Of a stretch of DNA of 64,000 nucleotides, positions 35,952 to 45,011 are shown in pieces. The stretch covers positions 1 through 64,000 of the forward strand of contig CANFQX010000006.1 in assembly GCA_947449255.1 (NCBI GenBank), read 5' to 3'. The notes below the pieces were generated by a model. That model was not told the DNA's origin, made no database searches, and was given only the letters and a program-made list of their open reading frames with translations. Origin of the DNA: Pseudobdellovibrionaceae bacterium (GTDB lineage: Bacteria; Bdellovibrionota; Bdellovibrionia; Bdellovibrionales; Bdellovibrionaceae). Numbering within the stretch: position 1 is the stretch's first letter; each line of letters begins with the position of its first letter. The translations under genes and the position numbers were made by a program.

Positions 35952-36886
35952 ATGACAAAACCCAGCGCCAGCAATAAGCCAAAGATCAAATGTAAGCCTG
36001 CCGCCTGACCTAAATATTGATTATAAATTGGACCAGGCTCATTGTTGAAAATATTTTTTGTTAATTTCACAGCCAGTGGCAGAGCCCCAAGTGAAATCAC
36101 CGCGACAATCTTATACCCTTCAAACCACCAATATAGATTTAATAAAAAGGGAATAAAACTAAGCAAAGCAATTTCCCATTTTGCAAAGGCCACTCCAAAT
36201 CTAACAGCCAGTGTCTTTTTATTCACCAAGGCATCACCTTCTCGGTCACGCAGATTATTCACCGCCAATAAAGTTGTGGCATGAAATCCAATTTGAAGTC
36301 CCAAGACAAAAGACTCTATCATCCACTCGTGGGTGTTTAGATAAACAATTCCCATCACAGCTAGAATTCCAAAAAATAGAATCACAAAAATATCCGCAAT
36401 TCCTAGATAGGCCAAAGGAAATGGGCCAGCTGTATAGCAATAGGCCAAAAGAACTGAGGCTAAACCAATTCCAAGGATCACTGGGCCTCCCTTGATGACA
36501 AGGGGTATGCCACAAAGAACTGCTAAAATTAAAAAAGCGGCTGCTAAGGACATCACTTGCCGCGAAGTCAAAATTCCAGCCTGTGTGATTCTCTGCGGTC
36601 CAATGCGCTTTTCGGTGTCAGCACCTTTTTTAAAATCAACGGCATCGTTCACTAGATTGGTTCCAATCTGAATGCAAAATGAGGCGGCTAAAGCATAAAA
36701 CAAGACGGCCCCATCCCAGCTGAGACCGATCCCTTTGATAAGTGCTGTTCCCGCCAAGCAAGGAACAAGAGCCGCCGTCAGTGTTTTGGGTCGAAAGGCC
36801 ATCAGAATGCTTTTAATTTGAATCATGGGCGCAGCATACACTGTTTTTCCCGTGACCTGAAGCATTTCTGAGGGCAAAAAATGCAT
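35948..36886 (-). CDS. menA: 1,4-Dihydroxy-2-naphthoate polyprenyltransferase
   Basis: 312 residues with eight to nine membrane helices. Both Asp motifs are intact: NLVNDAVDFKKGAD and NNLRDREGDALVNKKTLAVRFG, the MenA form of the UbiA superfamily. It attaches the polyprenyl chain to DHNA in the inner membrane. First gene of menA-menC-menE-ferredoxin. The start is uncertain: the ATG at 36886 lacks a ribosome site and one at 36826 is also in frame. Divergent from rmuC across about 30 bp. Confidence 0.88.
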   Translation of the reverse strand: MHFLPSEMLQVTGKTVYAAPMIQIKSILMAFRPKTLTAALVPCLAGTALIKGIGLSWDGAVLFYALAASFCIQIGTNLVNDAVDFKKGADTEKRIGPQRITQAGILTSRQVMSLAAAFLILAVLCGIPLVIKGGPVILGIGLASVLLAYCYTAGPFPLAYLGIADIFVILFFGILAVMGIVYLNTHEWMIESFVLGLQIGFHATTLLAVNNLRDREGDALVNKKTLAVRFGVAFAKWEIALLSFIPFLLNLYWWFEGYKIVAVISLGALPLAVKLTKNIFNNEPGPIYNQYLGQAAGLHLIFGLLLALGFVI

Positions 36887-36915
36887 ACTCAGTCAATTTG
36901 GAGGGTATTTTAATC

Positions 36916-38166
36916 ATGAACAGCCTCGGCACTTTAAATAATCTAAATCTTCTGGCATCACTTTTGTTTTTTATGCTCGGAGCTATTATTGCCGGATTGC
37001 TTGTTCATTTCCGAGCAAAAGCGACCCACCTGACAGAAAAAATGCAACTTCAGACGGAAGCTCAAGCTTTGCTCATTAAATATGAAGTGCTCACTCAAAA
37101 CCTCAATGACCAAAAAAAATCTATCATAGAGGCGCAAAAACACCAGGATCAGTTGACCGAACAAATGCAAACTAAGTTTGAAGTGGTCGCACAGAAAATT
37201 TTTGAAGATAAGTCTGCTAAATTTACGGATCAAAATCACAAAAATATTGCTTCGGTCTTAGAACCCCTTAAAGAGCGCATTAGAGATTTTGAAAAGCGGG
37301 TCGAGGAAACTTACTCCACCGAGCGGTCCGAGCGAGGCATGCTTCGCGGCGAGCTTGTTAAAATGATGGAGCTTAATAAAGTGATGTCCCTTGATGCACA
37401 AAATCTAACTAAGGCCCTCAAAGGGGAATCTAAAACCCAGGGAAATTGGGGTGAACTGATACTTGAAAATATTCTTGAGCGGTCGGGACTTCGCAAAGGC
37501 GAAGAATTTACGATTCAAGGAATTGACATGGATTTACGAGGCGACGAAGGTCAAATCCTTCGCCCTGATGTCATCATCAATTTGCCAGACAACAAGCATA
37601 TTATTGTGGATTCAAAAATGACTCTGGTTGCTTATGAACAGTATTCTTCCTCAGAAAATAATGAAGATAATGAGCGCTTTGGAAAGCTCCACGTCGAGTC
37701 ACTTAAAAAGCATATTGATGGCCTCTCAGAAAAAAAATATCATGCAGCCGAAAAGCTGATCTCACCAGACTTTGTCATTCTTTTTATGCCCCTTGAGCCC
37801 GCCTTTGCCCTGGCCTTTAAATTGAAGCCAGATCTCTTCCAATATGCGTGGGAAAAAAATGTCGCCATCGTAAGTCCAACGACCTTACTGGCAACTCTCA
37901 GGACGGTTGCTGCTCTCTGGAAGCAAGATCGCCAAGAAAAAAATGCTCTTGAAATTGCAAAACGCGGCGGCCTACTTTATGAAAAGTTCGCCGGCTTACT
38001 CAAAGATTTGCAAAACTTAGGAGAAAAGCTTAGTTCTGCACAGAAAGCCCATGAGGACATTATCAAAAAGGTTGCAGATGGCCGAGGTAATTTGATTGAT
38101 CAGGTTGAGGATCTAAAACGCCTAGGAGCGAAAACTGACAAGTCTCTGCCGCAAATTTCTAGTTAA
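36916..38166 (+). CDS. rmuC: RmuC-family DNA recombination protein
   Basis: 416 residues from the ATG at 36916, preceded by GGAGGG; a TTG at 36898 is in frame. One N-terminal membrane helix (about 10-30), a coiled coil to residue 150, and the RmuC nuclease-like core: NWGELILENILERSGL, RPDVIINLPDNKHIIVDSK, LFMPLEPAFALAF and SPTTLLATLRTVAALW. RmuC limits inversions and recombination at short repeats; the core resembles restriction-endonuclease folds. Transcribed alone and convergent with the exported unknown gene. Confidence 0.88.
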   Translation: MNSLGTLNNLNLLASLLFFMLGAIIAGLLVHFRAKATHLTEKMQLQTEAQALLIKYEVLTQNLNDQKKSIIEAQKHQDQLTEQMQTKFEVVAQKIFEDKSAKFTDQNHKNIASVLEPLKERIRDFEKRVEETYSTERSERGMLRGELVKMMELNKVMSLDAQNLTKALKGESKTQGNWGELILENILERSGLRKGEEFTIQGIDMDLRGDEGQILRPDVIINLPDNKHIIVDSKMTLVAYEQYSSSENNEDNERFGKLHVESLKKHIDGLSEKKYHAAEKLISPDFVILFMPLEPAFALAFKLKPDLFQYAWEKNVAIVSPTTLLATLRTVAALWKQDRQEKNALEIAKRGGLLYEKFAGLLKDLQNLGEKLSSAQKAHEDIIKKVADGRGNLIDQVEDLKRLGAKTDKSLPQISS

Positions 38167-38183
38167 TTGTACTAAGCTGAGAC

Positions 38184-39128
38184 CTAAAGAGCGACATGGA
38201 CTGAATCTAAACTAGGCAATCCTGAAAGTTTAACTTTTCCTAATTTAATCGCATCTTGAATATGCCTTGATGAGACGTTAAAGTCCTCAAGTTCATCTGG
38301 ATCTGCACAAAGACCTTCCATCACCATCAAGTTGCTACGCAGCTCAACCACAGCGTCGGTTCGCAGGTCACTGACCGCAGCATTGCCGTGTGCAATGACA
38401 TAGCTATCTTTGCCATGGAGTGTGATCTTCTCAAGTTTGCCTTCAAGATCTTTCTTTCCACCAATCTCGCTGTAAAAAGTCTGATTTTCTCCACCCTGCA
38501 TCTCCACAACAAGGCGATCTTTTCCTTTTGTTTGAATCAATTTGTTTGCTGTGCACTCAAGCCTGAGAGGCTCAGTTCCGTTCCTGAACCATTTGTATCC
38601 AAAATAACTTGATATGACGAATCCAGCCTCACCTAAGGCTGATGTAATTCCAATAGCTGAAAAAAGCATCAGCCCACGAGAGCCATAAAGTTTTATTCGA
38701 TGATTTTTAAAATTAGGCGAAAGATCTAGTTCCTTAAAGTGACCCCAGACCTTTTGAATTTTTTTAAAATTTGAACTGACCGACTTTTCTGGATTATAGA
38801 CAAAGGGAATTTTTTTATAGTTAAACTCGCTAGAACTTGCGCCAATAGTGATTGGAACGGCCAGACCATCCATGCGAATTTTACGCCCATCGAATTCCAT
38901 ACTGATAAATGGACGACTTAAATCAAATTTATTTTTTGCAAAGATTCTTCGAGATTCAATTTCAAACTGACTGTCACCCGTTGCAGCTGTAACTAAGCTA
39001 AAAATAGCATCTACTGAATTCACCTGATCAAAGACTGGCAATGGAAAATGAGACAAAGCCATTGCAAATGGGGACATTATCCCGAAGCTGACCATAAAAA
39101 ATAGAATTCGAAACAGACCTCTTCTAAT
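38184..39128 (-). CDS. Exported protein of unknown function, possible ATT start
   Basis: No family recognised. From the ATG at 39095 the protein is 303 residues but begins inside a hydrophobic stretch without positive charge. Reading upstream in frame there is no stop until 39158-39156 and no ATG, GTG or TTG. An ATT at 39128 has GAGGA 8 bases upstream and would give MRRGLFRILFFMVSFGIMSP, a model signal peptide with cleavage near AMALS. I therefore favour an ATT start (314 residues). The mature part is mixed alpha/beta, with a hydrophobic stretch near residues 155-175 (LMLFSAIGITSALG) and few Cys. Periplasmic or membrane-associated is likely. It follows the flagellar cluster but nothing ties it to motility. 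Confidence 0.55.
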   Translation of the reverse strand: MRRGLFRILFFMVSFGIMSPFAMALSHFPLPVFDQVNSVDAIFSLVTAATGDSQFEIESRRIFAKNKFDLSRPFISMEFDGRKIRMDGLAVPITIGASSSEFNYKKIPFVYNPEKSVSSNFKKIQKVWGHFKELDLSPNFKNHRIKLYGSRGLMLFSAIGITSALGEAGFVISSYFGYKWFRNGTEPLRLECTANKLIQTKGKDRLVVEMQGGENQTFYSEIGGKKDLEGKLEKITLHGKDSYVIAHGNAAVSDLRTDAVVELRSNLMVMEGLCADPDELEDFNVSSRHIQDAIKLGKVKLSGLPSLDSVHVAL

Positions 39129-39181
39129 AAAAATTTTCCTCGCACAGCGGAACAGCTAGCAAATGCTTGAGAGTCTCTGAA

Positions 39182-39712
39182 TTAGAGTTCAGCGTCTTTC
39201 ATAACAATATGAAGCTTAGTTGCCACGTCAATACCGGTGGATTGATTCTTTATCGCTACAGATGGATTCTGAACAACCCGCTGCTGAAGCTTTGTAAAAA
39301 TAGGCTCACGTATTGCTAAATTATTGTCCTGCAATACACACTGTCTAGCCAACCTTGCTGTGATATTCACAACGATAGGTGCCTTCAGGTTTGCAGTCAT
39401 AAGGGTAGGATCATCAGGAATAGTGACGATTGAAAAATAGCGAGCTTTTTCTTTATTTGTCATTTGAAGTGCTTCAAGATCACTTTTAGTCAAAGTAGCC
39501 TTATATTGCGCAGAAAAGAGCTCAGGCTCCAAAACAGGAAAAGCCACTTGCGGAGCTTCACAGCTTTGAAACCAAGCGAAAATCTCATCGTTTGGATCAT
39601 CAAGAAGAACAAATTTTCGCAAATCCGCAAAACCTAACAGGCCTTCTGGAAAAGTCAGAACATCTTCTTGCTTCAGCTCAACTTGGCCGAATCTCGACGT
39701 CGAAATTATCAT
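39182..39712 (-). CDS. fliW: Flagellar assembly factor FliW
   Basis: 176 residues from the ATG at 39712, preceded by GGGGGA; an upstream in-frame ATG at 39754 has no such site. FliW features: TSRFGQVELKQEDVLTFPEGLLGF, WFQSCEAPQVAFPVLEP, and LKAPIVVNITARLARQCVL. FliW binds CsrA and flagellin, coupling flagellin level to translational control. The last gene of the flagellar cluster, 190 bp after csrA, as in many Bdellovibrio, Bacillus and Campylobacter relatives. Confidence 0.92.
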   Translation of the reverse strand: MIISTSRFGQVELKQEDVLTFPEGLLGFADLRKFVLLDDPNDEIFAWFQSCEAPQVAFPVLEPELFSAQYKATLTKSDLEALQMTNKEKARYFSIVTIPDDPTLMTANLKAPIVVNITARLARQCVLQDNNLAIREPIFTKLQQRVVQNPSVAIKNQSTGIDVATKLHIVMKDAEL

Positions 39713-39899
39713 TCGTCCCCCTGTAAAACAAAATACTCTGCGGCTTTCATTCACCCCAGCTTGTCATCACTCTTATAGTTTAGACTAAGTTAGAGACAAA
39801 ATAGGCGTACTGTTTTATAAATCTGGACCTAAATCCAGGGAGACTCAATAAATTTAATAAATTGACGGAGCGCTTCTACTTAAGAATAGACTTTTAAAT

Positions 39900-40127
39900 C
39901 TATGGCTTCAAAAGCCTTGCAACACTCCTCGATTTATCTGCGGAGACATCTGCTGACTGCAAGTTTTGATCTTGAATAGCAACATAGACTTCTTCACGAT
40001 GAATTTTTGTGTCTTTAGGGGCTTCAATCCCTAGACGGACTTGCTTGCCCTTGATTTGTACTACTCTAATTTTGATGTGGTCATCGATAGCGATGCTTTC
40101 ACCCAACTTCCGTGTGAGAACTAGCAT
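39900..40127 (-). CDS. csrA: Carbon storage/translational regulator CsrA
   Basis: 75 residues. The family sequence is unmistakable: MLVLTRKLGESIAIDDHIKI, VRLGIEAPKDTKIHREEVY (RNA-binding Leu/Arg residues). The C-terminus carries about 20 extra Ser/Asp/Arg-rich residues. A dimer that binds GGA sites in mRNA leaders; here next to fliW and flgL, so flagellin or hook-junction control is expected. AAAGGAG precedes the ATG. Confidence 0.95.
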   Translation of the reverse strand: MLVLTRKLGESIAIDDHIKIRVVQIKGKQVRLGIEAPKDTKIHREEVYVAIQDQNLQSADVSADKSRSVARLLKP

Positions 40128-40187
40128 GACAACTCCTTTTGCTGCAGTCGTTATCGGTATAATTTGGCGGAACTGTAGGTATTATTT

Positions 40188-41270
40188 TTATTTAAGAAAG
40201 TCAAGGAGGCTTGACTGAACAAGTTTACCAGATGTTTCTAGAGTCGCTTTTAACGCACTATCTGCTTTATTTATATCAGACATTACCTGAAAGACATCCG
40301 CATCTTCCAATAAAGATGCCGTCGTCTTATTATCAACAACTGCCTTCTGAAGTGATTCGATATTATTATTGATCACCATCACCCTTGCTCCTACTTCGGA
40401 ACGAGCAAAAATGACTTGTGAAATTGCCTGATCAAGAGTGTCTAAAGCCTCTTGAACTCCTTCTTTCTCATTTGAACGCAGTGATATTTCTAGACCCTTG
40501 AGCACAGAAAAAACATTCACACCTTTAGAGCCTGTGACAGGATCATTCTTTTCTGATCTGCCGCGTCTAGAGTCAGAAGCTGGACCACGAGTCGGCAGAT
40601 AATTGGACTCGATCTCAATATTTTTTTCCTGACGCTGCACTTCTTGGCTTTGAAAGTCCTTGAGCTCGTCAACATCCTTCGGCGTTTCATTGTTAGGGCG
40701 AACAATTCCATCACCACCTAGACCTCGACCCAAAAAAACCTTACTGCCAGGAATATTCATGGCAACAAAAGCATCTTTTTGGATTTGAACCTTCATGTCT
40801 CCATCATCACCAAAATATTGGCCACTGATTGCAAATGGCTTTGTTTCGGTTTTAAAGCCACCAAATATATAACGCTCGCCTAGCTTTCGATTTCCAATCT
40901 GAACGGATTGATTATAAATCTGTTCGATTTCCGAAGCTGTAACCATACGACTTTCAGCATTACCGCTCGCATCACTAGCCAAATTGATCGCAAGCTCTTT
41001 GGCTCTAACTAACAGTTCAGAAAGCTCCGAAAGCGATTGATCTGACACTTCTAAAAAAGCTTTTCCATTATTAATATTTTTAAGAAATTGTCTATTGCTG
41101 TTCTCTTCTGTTCTTGCTGCTAGGACTCGTGCTGCAGAAAGTGGATCATCTGACGGCTTATTGATTCGTTTCTGAGTTGCAGCTTGATTTTGCAATTCAG
41201 CCATATCATTCCGAGTTTTACTCAGATTCTGATTTACCTGACTGAAAGCCATTTTATCTGCAATTCTCAT
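40188..41270 (-). CDS. flgL: Flagellar hook-associated protein FlgL (HAP3)
   Basis: 360 residues. Flagellin-like N-terminal coil (MRIADKMAFSQVNQNLSKTR, NKPSDDPLSAARVLAAR) and C-terminal coil (VGARVMVINNNIESLQ, DVFQVMSDINKADSAL) bracket a variable middle of about 150 residues. It forms the second ring of the hook-filament junction. Follows flgK at 55 bp. The N-terminal PSDDP motif is the flagellin-family hallmark. Confidence 0.92.
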   Translation of the reverse strand: MRIADKMAFSQVNQNLSKTRNDMAELQNQAATQKRINKPSDDPLSAARVLAARTEENSNRQFLKNINNGKAFLEVSDQSLSELSELLVRAKELAINLASDASGNAESRMVTASEIEQIYNQSVQIGNRKLGERYIFGGFKTETKPFAISGQYFGDDGDMKVQIQKDAFVAMNIPGSKVFLGRGLGGDGIVRPNNETPKDVDELKDFQSQEVQRQEKNIEIESNYLPTRGPASDSRRGRSEKNDPVTGSKGVNVFSVLKGLEISLRSNEKEGVQEALDTLDQAISQVIFARSEVGARVMVINNNIESLQKAVVDNKTTASLLEDADVFQVMSDINKADSALKATLETSGKLVQSSLLDFLK

Positions 41271-41325
41271 CTTCGTCGGATTCCTTCTCTTAAACTAGTT
41301 TAGAATTCTATTTTAATTCGTTAAT

Positions 41326-42732
41326 CTACATTCGTTTCAAGTTGAGCGCTGTTTCAAGCATCTCATCCGCAATTTTAATGAGTCTTGCTGAAGCATCATA
41401 GAGTTTTTGAAACTCCATCATCTTCGTAGCCTCTTCGTCCAAACTCACACCACTTAAACTTTCGCGAATATTCGCAAGTTGGTTGATTACATTTTTTTGC
41501 GATTCCTGTGCCTTAACAGATCTTTGCACAATGGCACCCAGCTGCCCCACTTCAGTGTTATAGTAATCATCCATAGTTGCTGAGTTATCATTCATCACTT
41601 GCTTGTATTGCAGCGAGGAAATGACATTCGCAACCGTATTATCACCTGGGGCATCAGCCTTAGATGCCGCCGCTATTCTTGTTACATCATTAAAGACTGT
41701 TTTATTGATACTGATATGAGCTGCCGCATTTTGCTTGCTATCTAGCATTTCAAAAAACAAAGTTCCTGGGTCTCCATTTTTATCAAAACCCTCAATGTGG
41801 GCTCGATTCACTTCTGTGGCCATAGTGAAGGCAAGTTCATCAACGTGTTTCAATAAATCTTCAACAACGTGATCTCGCACCTCTAAAGCGCCCCCAATTC
41901 GACCGCCTGTAATCTGCTCAGTCACATCTGCAGGTGTCGATGATCCCATAAAATAAACTTCCAGCCGGTCTTTTGTGTCAGATGTTTGAGCACTTAATTC
42001 ATTGCTCGTAGTCCCTGAAACCAACAATGCTGTGGAGCCAGCAGTGACATTCACGATCCCATCTTTACTTTCGCCCCAGCTGATGTTGATTTTTTCACCA
42101 AGCTTCTTAAGCATTAGATCACGGCGATCTCGCTCGTCATTGGCTGGTGCACCCTGAAGCTCAACAATGTGTATTTTCTCGTTAAGAGAAGCAATTTCTT
42201 TACTGAATTGATTGATCTCAGAGACTGTCGTCCTTATCTGACCATCTATGTCTTCCTGAACGCCATGCAATTGATCAGAAACTCGTCCAAAGTCTTTAAC
42301 CATACCTACAGCGGCTTCTCGAACCAGTGTTCTTGAGGCAAGACTCTCTGGATTATTAGAGAGCTCTCGAAAAGAATTAAAAAAATCAGTCACGTATTGA
42401 TTCAATCCCTTATTTGTCTGCTCATTATAAATTTGTTCTACGCGGCCCATGGAATCTGCTCGGGCATCTTCATAGCCCATACTCATACCTTCGCGCTGAA
42501 TCTGTTTTTCAAGCCAAGGGTTGTTAACCCTTGTGACAACACCAGCCCTAGCTCCCATGCCGATTTGCAGCTTACCTTCGCTCACTGGAGTGTTAGTCAA
42601 TATTTCGACTCTCTGTCGAGAAAAGCCCTCAGTGGATTTATTTGCGATATTGTGCCCAACAGTCTGCAATGACGTCTGGGCATTGGCCAGAGATCTTTTT
42701 CCGGTATCCATCATTGCAGATATCTTAGACAT
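41326..42732 (-). CDS. flgK: Flagellar hook-associated protein FlgK (HAP1)
   Basis: 468 residues. N-terminal motif SLANAQTSLQTVGHNIANKSTEGFSRQR and C-terminal VSLDEEATKMMEFQKLYDASARLIKIADEML are conserved in FlgK. The internal region is on the short side for the family. It joins hook to filament. AAGGAG precedes the ATG by 5 bases. It follows flgN, its probable chaperone. Confidence 0.94.
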   Translation of the reverse strand: MSKISAMMDTGKRSLANAQTSLQTVGHNIANKSTEGFSRQRVEILTNTPVSEGKLQIGMGARAGVVTRVNNPWLEKQIQREGMSMGYEDARADSMGRVEQIYNEQTNKGLNQYVTDFFNSFRELSNNPESLASRTLVREAAVGMVKDFGRVSDQLHGVQEDIDGQIRTTVSEINQFSKEIASLNEKIHIVELQGAPANDERDRRDLMLKKLGEKINISWGESKDGIVNVTAGSTALLVSGTTSNELSAQTSDTKDRLEVYFMGSSTPADVTEQITGGRIGGALEVRDHVVEDLLKHVDELAFTMATEVNRAHIEGFDKNGDPGTLFFEMLDSKQNAAAHISINKTVFNDVTRIAAASKADAPGDNTVANVISSLQYKQVMNDNSATMDDYYNTEVGQLGAIVQRSVKAQESQKNVINQLANIRESLSGVSLDEEATKMMEFQKLYDASARLIKIADEMLETALNLKRM

Positions 42733-42793
42733 CCTGACTCCTTAACTGACTTTAAAAAACAGAGTGACTATGAACACAAAATCTAAATTATTT

Positions 42794-43369
42794 TCAAGCC
42801 TCTTTACTTACAAAATTTCCTGCAACCTGATTACCCTGTTTGTATTGTCCCTTGCGCTCGTAAGTCTTTTTTCCAGTTAGAGTTTCCCTGATATTATCAA
42901 GGGCTCCATTTAGAGACTTCAAAGCAGACTTGGTAAAGCTTTCATTTTCACGATTAATTTCAGTGATTCGTTTGATCAACATATCGAGTGCGGCATGCTG
43001 AACTCGCAAGCGATCTGCACCTGGGAAACTACCTAGCTTTTGCGCAATTTCCAGCAAACGAGGACTCTCAACATCTGCTCCAACAACAGAAGCCAGATCC
43101 ATTGCATACCTTGATCGCAAAGAATCTTGAGCTCTGAGTTTAAAAAGAATTTCTTCTTTATGAATATTATTTTGCTCGAGAGCTTCTCTGTCCGCCGAAA
43201 CGAGTATTTCTTTTTCTTTGCGAACTGTCTCCAATAACGTGCGGTAAATTTTTGTGAGATCTTCCAAATTGGTTTCAAGCTTTTGATAAGCACGCTCAAC
43301 AACTGAATTGGCACCTGAATTTAAGTCTGAATTGATGTCTAATTTAACTTCGGTCTTGATAGCATCCAT
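42794..43369 (-). CDS. flgN: FlgN-like flagellar export chaperone
   Basis: 191 residues from the ATG at 43369 (AAGGA 8 bases upstream; ATG at 43375 is too close to it). Wholly helical, with the family pattern of two long helices (about residues 20-150) ending with a charged, disordered tail. Weak sequence identity, but the position between flgM and flgK is the usual one for FlgN, which delivers FlgK and FlgL to the export gate. Confidence 0.75.
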   Translation of the reverse strand: MDAIKTEVKLDINSDLNSGANSVVERAYQKLETNLEDLTKIYRTLLETVRKEKEILVSADREALEQNNIHKEEILFKLRAQDSLRSRYAMDLASVVGADVESPRLLEIAQKLGSFPGADRLRVQHAALDMLIKRITEINRENESFTKSALKSLNGALDNIRETLTGKKTYERKGQYKQGNQVAGNFVSKEA

Positions 43370-43442
43370 CTTCATCGTCCTTGTGAAGTAAGGTTACTGA
43401 CAGAGCAGACTAAATCCATTTAGCTGCCACTTAATTGTGATA

Positions 43443-43772
43443 TTAAAAATCAAGATGATCATCGACCATTCTGTCGGCAATGGCTTCTGCATCTATTTTA
43501 TAAGTTCCCTTCTCGATCATATCTCTGAACTTAGCAACCTTAGCCTCGTCAATATCTGGGGCTGCCATTGCGATTTCTTTAATGCGTTTTGCATCTTGCG
43601 CCTTGGCAGATAACTCAACCTTTGTTGAATCCCCAAGTGACGACGACAGCAGCGCCTCAGTTTTTGATGAGCCGATATCACCCGCTTTTTTTCCAGCCTT
43701 GTCCGCTTTATCCGCTTTGCCAGAATCTGTGAGATTTAGATTTTGACCAACTTTATTATGCGTGATTTTCAT
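43443..43772 (-). CDS. flgM: Anti-sigma-28 factor FlgM
   Basis: 109 residues. N-terminal half is disordered and Lys/Ala/Asp/Ser-rich. The C-terminal sigma-28 binding region reads VELSAKAQDAKRIKEIAMAAPDIDEAKVAKFRDMIEKGTYKIDAEAIADRMVDDHL split across residues 50-107, the standard FlgM ending. It holds FliA inactive until exported through the completed hook. GGAGG precedes the ATG by 6 bases. Confidence 0.92.
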   Translation of the reverse strand: MKITHNKVGQNLNLTDSGKADKADKAGKKAGDIGSSKTEALLSSSLGDSTKVELSAKAQDAKRIKEIAMAAPDIDEAKVAKFRDMIEKGTYKIDAEAIADRMVDDHLDF

Positions 43773-43877
43773 CGATAGCCTCCGTAATTTCGAGCGTATA
43801 TTCGCGCCTGTCTTCGACTGTCAGCAAACACTCTCTTCATTCTTTCCATCATACCACAATGAGACAAATCTACCAAC

Positions 43878-45011
43878 TCATTCTGAGACATGTTGAGACT
43901 GGGGTGAATTTGCTGGATCTACCACCCAGTACAGTGATTTTGAATCAGCACTAAAAACGCCAAGAGTCTCGCCAGCTTGGACCGCTGCACCTGTCGAAAT
44001 ATCAGACAGTTCACCCTTAAATACCAATTCGCTTTTTAGACCATTGTCGTGTTGGATCTGAACCAATGACTGATGATCAGCAAGGGTTTTTTTTCCTATC
44101 AAGACACCGTCCCATGGAGTTTTTACGGGTTGCGAAGCTGTTAACAAATTTGGGTCTTGATTCCCCAGAACACTTGGGTGCTCCCACAACCGGCTATCAA
44201 TACGGTAAGCTAAGGAATTTTTTCGACCAGGATGCCTAAAAGGATGAGCGGTAAAATTGCTTTTTTCATCAAGAGGGAGTGGCCCCTGCGGCTTTAAAAT
44301 CTCTTTCTTAATTCCCAATTGGACGCCGAATTTATCAATCAACTGTTCGTAAATTAGTTTCGACAATCCTATGCCACCCTTTTCGCTCCACTTATCAACG
44401 TACTGATCATCCAACTGTTCACGAAATATTTTTTCAGCTTGGTTTTGCTGTATAAAACCACTTTCGTGGACTGTCGAGCGCATCGCTTTCATCATCTCTC
44501 GCAAAAAATGTTTTTCATACATCTCCGAGACGTCATGTAGTTTCTCATCGGGATTTTTTTGAGCAGCCCCCTTCATAAATCGCGAAGGCATAGCTTTAAA
44601 TTTATTTTGAATCTGTGCCTGTGCAGACTTGAGCTTTGCAGGGCTAAGAATGGATGCCGGTATTTGCGGCCCCTCAGTGATTGAAGGCAGGTATTCTGCT
44701 CTGGCACTGAAACCGGCGCTAACCATAAAGAATTGAACCAGAACAATTAGAAAGAAAAAAAGGGGGAGATGAATCGGAGAATCATGTGCATCCTGCACTC
44801 GACTCTTTAGAGTGTAGCTTCGGCTCAATATTGTCACTCCGTGACTTTGCTGACCTTTTGCTTCTGTTTCCTGCGAGAAACTTTTTACTCTTGACCTTCC
44901 ATGGTTCGCGATCTCTTCCTCACCCTCCCCGTGCAACAAACACATCCATGTGTCTGATGCATATATTTTTATACTATTGGATGCTGCATCATTATGAAAC
45001 AAATATTTCAT
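43878..45011 (-). CDS. flgJ: FlgJ-type rod-binding protein with degenerate LytM-like C-terminus
   Basis: 377 residues. The ATG overlaps the flgI stop (ATGA). Residues 1-80 are a charged tail before a membrane/signal segment (82-104), unusual for FlgJ, so a later start is possible, though no better ribosome site is seen. The rod-binding domain is clear (YEKHFLREMMKAMRSTV, then WSEKGGIGLSKLIYEQL, residues 165-224). The C-terminus (about 285-370) has the strand pattern of LytM/M23 barrels (LVQIQHDNG, then VQAGETLGVFSADS) but lacks the YxHL and HLHxE metal motifs. FlgJ caps the growing rod; the hydrolase part found in enterobacteria is replaced. Confidence 0.75.
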   Translation of the reverse strand: MKYLFHNDAASNSIKIYASDTWMCLLHGEGEEEIANHGRSRVKSFSQETEAKGQQSHGVTILSRSYTLKSRVQDAHDSPIHLPLFFFLIVLVQFFMVSAGFSARAEYLPSITEGPQIPASILSPAKLKSAQAQIQNKFKAMPSRFMKGAAQKNPDEKLHDVSEMYEKHFLREMMKAMRSTVHESGFIQQNQAEKIFREQLDDQYVDKWSEKGGIGLSKLIYEQLIDKFGVQLGIKKEILKPQGPLPLDEKSNFTAHPFRHPGRKNSLAYRIDSRLWEHPSVLGNQDPNLLTASQPVKTPWDGVLIGKKTLADHQSLVQIQHDNGLKSELVFKGELSDISTGAAVQAGETLGVFSADSKSLYWVVDPANSPQSQHVSE

